DNA of 49,033 nt. It comes from Alistipes sp. Lineage in GTDB: Bacteria; Bacteroidota; Bacteroidia; Bacteroidales; Rikenellaceae. Each line of letters opens with the position of its first letter. The first letter of the stretch is position 1. The translations under genes were made by a program, and so were the position numbers. Where the stretch lies: assembly GCA_020026375.1 (NCBI GenBank), contig JAHHQN010000015.1:1-49033 (forward strand), in the 5' to 3' direction. Positions 48,924 to 49,033 of this stretch are shown here, one piece after another. A model generated the notes under the pieces. The model had not been told where the DNA came from. It did not search any database and worked only from the letters and a program-made list of their open reading frames with translations.

Positions 48924-49033
48924 TTTGCAGCGAGGAACTCGCGATTCAATCTCGCCGCAGGCAAAGCCCCTCCTTTCCAAAGGAGGGGTAGGGGGTGGAT
49001 TGTCAAAGGCAGTTGCGCATGGCGCATATCGCA
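48924..49033. repeat. Dispersed-type repeat, copy 2 (cut by window end)
   Basis: The same 110-bp unit as copy 1, running to the last base of the window, so it may continue. The same inverted repeat is kept with changed loop (cc for ga), showing pairing is conserved. The - strand open frame is 38 codons (49027-48911) and ends AAKLED before TAA. Confidence 0.9.

Noticed and set aside
48911..49027. 38-codon - strand frame in repeat copy 2 as a gene
   Set aside because: The same repeat-borne frame, cut by the window edge. The terminator after it is suggestive only.
1..49033. CRISPR array or prophage
   Set aside because: No regularly spaced short repeats, integrase, capsid or transposase genes are seen. 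The only repeats are the tRNA-Ser unit and the 110-bp pair at the end.

Overview
The window is chromosomal DNA of a Bacteroidales bacterium, most likely Alistipes or a close Rikenellaceae relative. This is inferred, not searched. The reasons are G+C-rich coding DNA in most of the window, start codons without Shine-Dalgarno sequences, repeated promoters of the Bacteroidota form TTTG-N20-TAnnTTTG, and marker genes of that phylum (DUF4290, DUF4492 before cydAB, FabI with a C-terminal tail, PspC/DUF2807 operon).

Region 1 (1-13059, + strand) is the translation/transcription cluster: the 3' end of tRNA-Tyr, tRNA-Gly, tuf, tRNA-Trp, secE, nusG, rplK, rplA, rplJ, rplL, rpoB and rpoC. A strong attenuator-like hairpin and a second structured element lie between rplL and rpoB. 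A bidirectional terminator closes the cluster. Region 2 (13114-16730, - strand) is an A+T-rich island unlike its neighbours. It holds a restriction-modification operon of two D12-class adenine methyltransferases and a predicted endonuclease.

Region 3 (16731-24938) carries L-serine ammonia-lyase, tRNA-Arg, a FadL-type outer-membrane transporter, a class I aminotransferase, two identical tRNA-Ser(UGA) genes each with its own promoter and terminator, 6-phosphofructokinase, a PfkB-family (adenosine kinase-like) sugar kinase and a family 2 glycosyltransferase. Region 4 (25088-36801) has dsbD, initiator tRNA, a five-gene operon resembling heterodisulfide reductase (Hdr) joined to a membrane HdrD-like subunit, then a - strand set of DUF4290, a TlpA-like lipoprotein, lpxH, thyA and folA. 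ThyA and FolA are linked in folate and dTMP metabolism, and LpxH acts in lipid A synthesis.

Region 5 (36994-41884) has a sigma-54 activator gene with a frameshifted, degenerate receiver and no DNA-binding domain, phosphoglycolate phosphatase, and the DUF4492-cydA-cydB cytochrome bd oxidase genes. Region 6 (41974-48663) has fabI, a PspC/PspC/PadR/DUF2807/PspC envelope-type operon, a fructose-6-phosphate aldolase/transaldolase and a lipoprotein of unknown function. The window ends in two copies of a 110-bp dispersed-type repeat.

The most interesting items are the Hdr-like membrane electron-transfer operon in a non-methanogen, with partly degenerate cluster ligands; the two-methyltransferase restriction system beside rpoC; the broken sigma-54 activator under overlapping face-to-face promoters; the leaderless duplicated tRNA-Ser units; and the terminal repeats, which keep one reading frame open in both copies.
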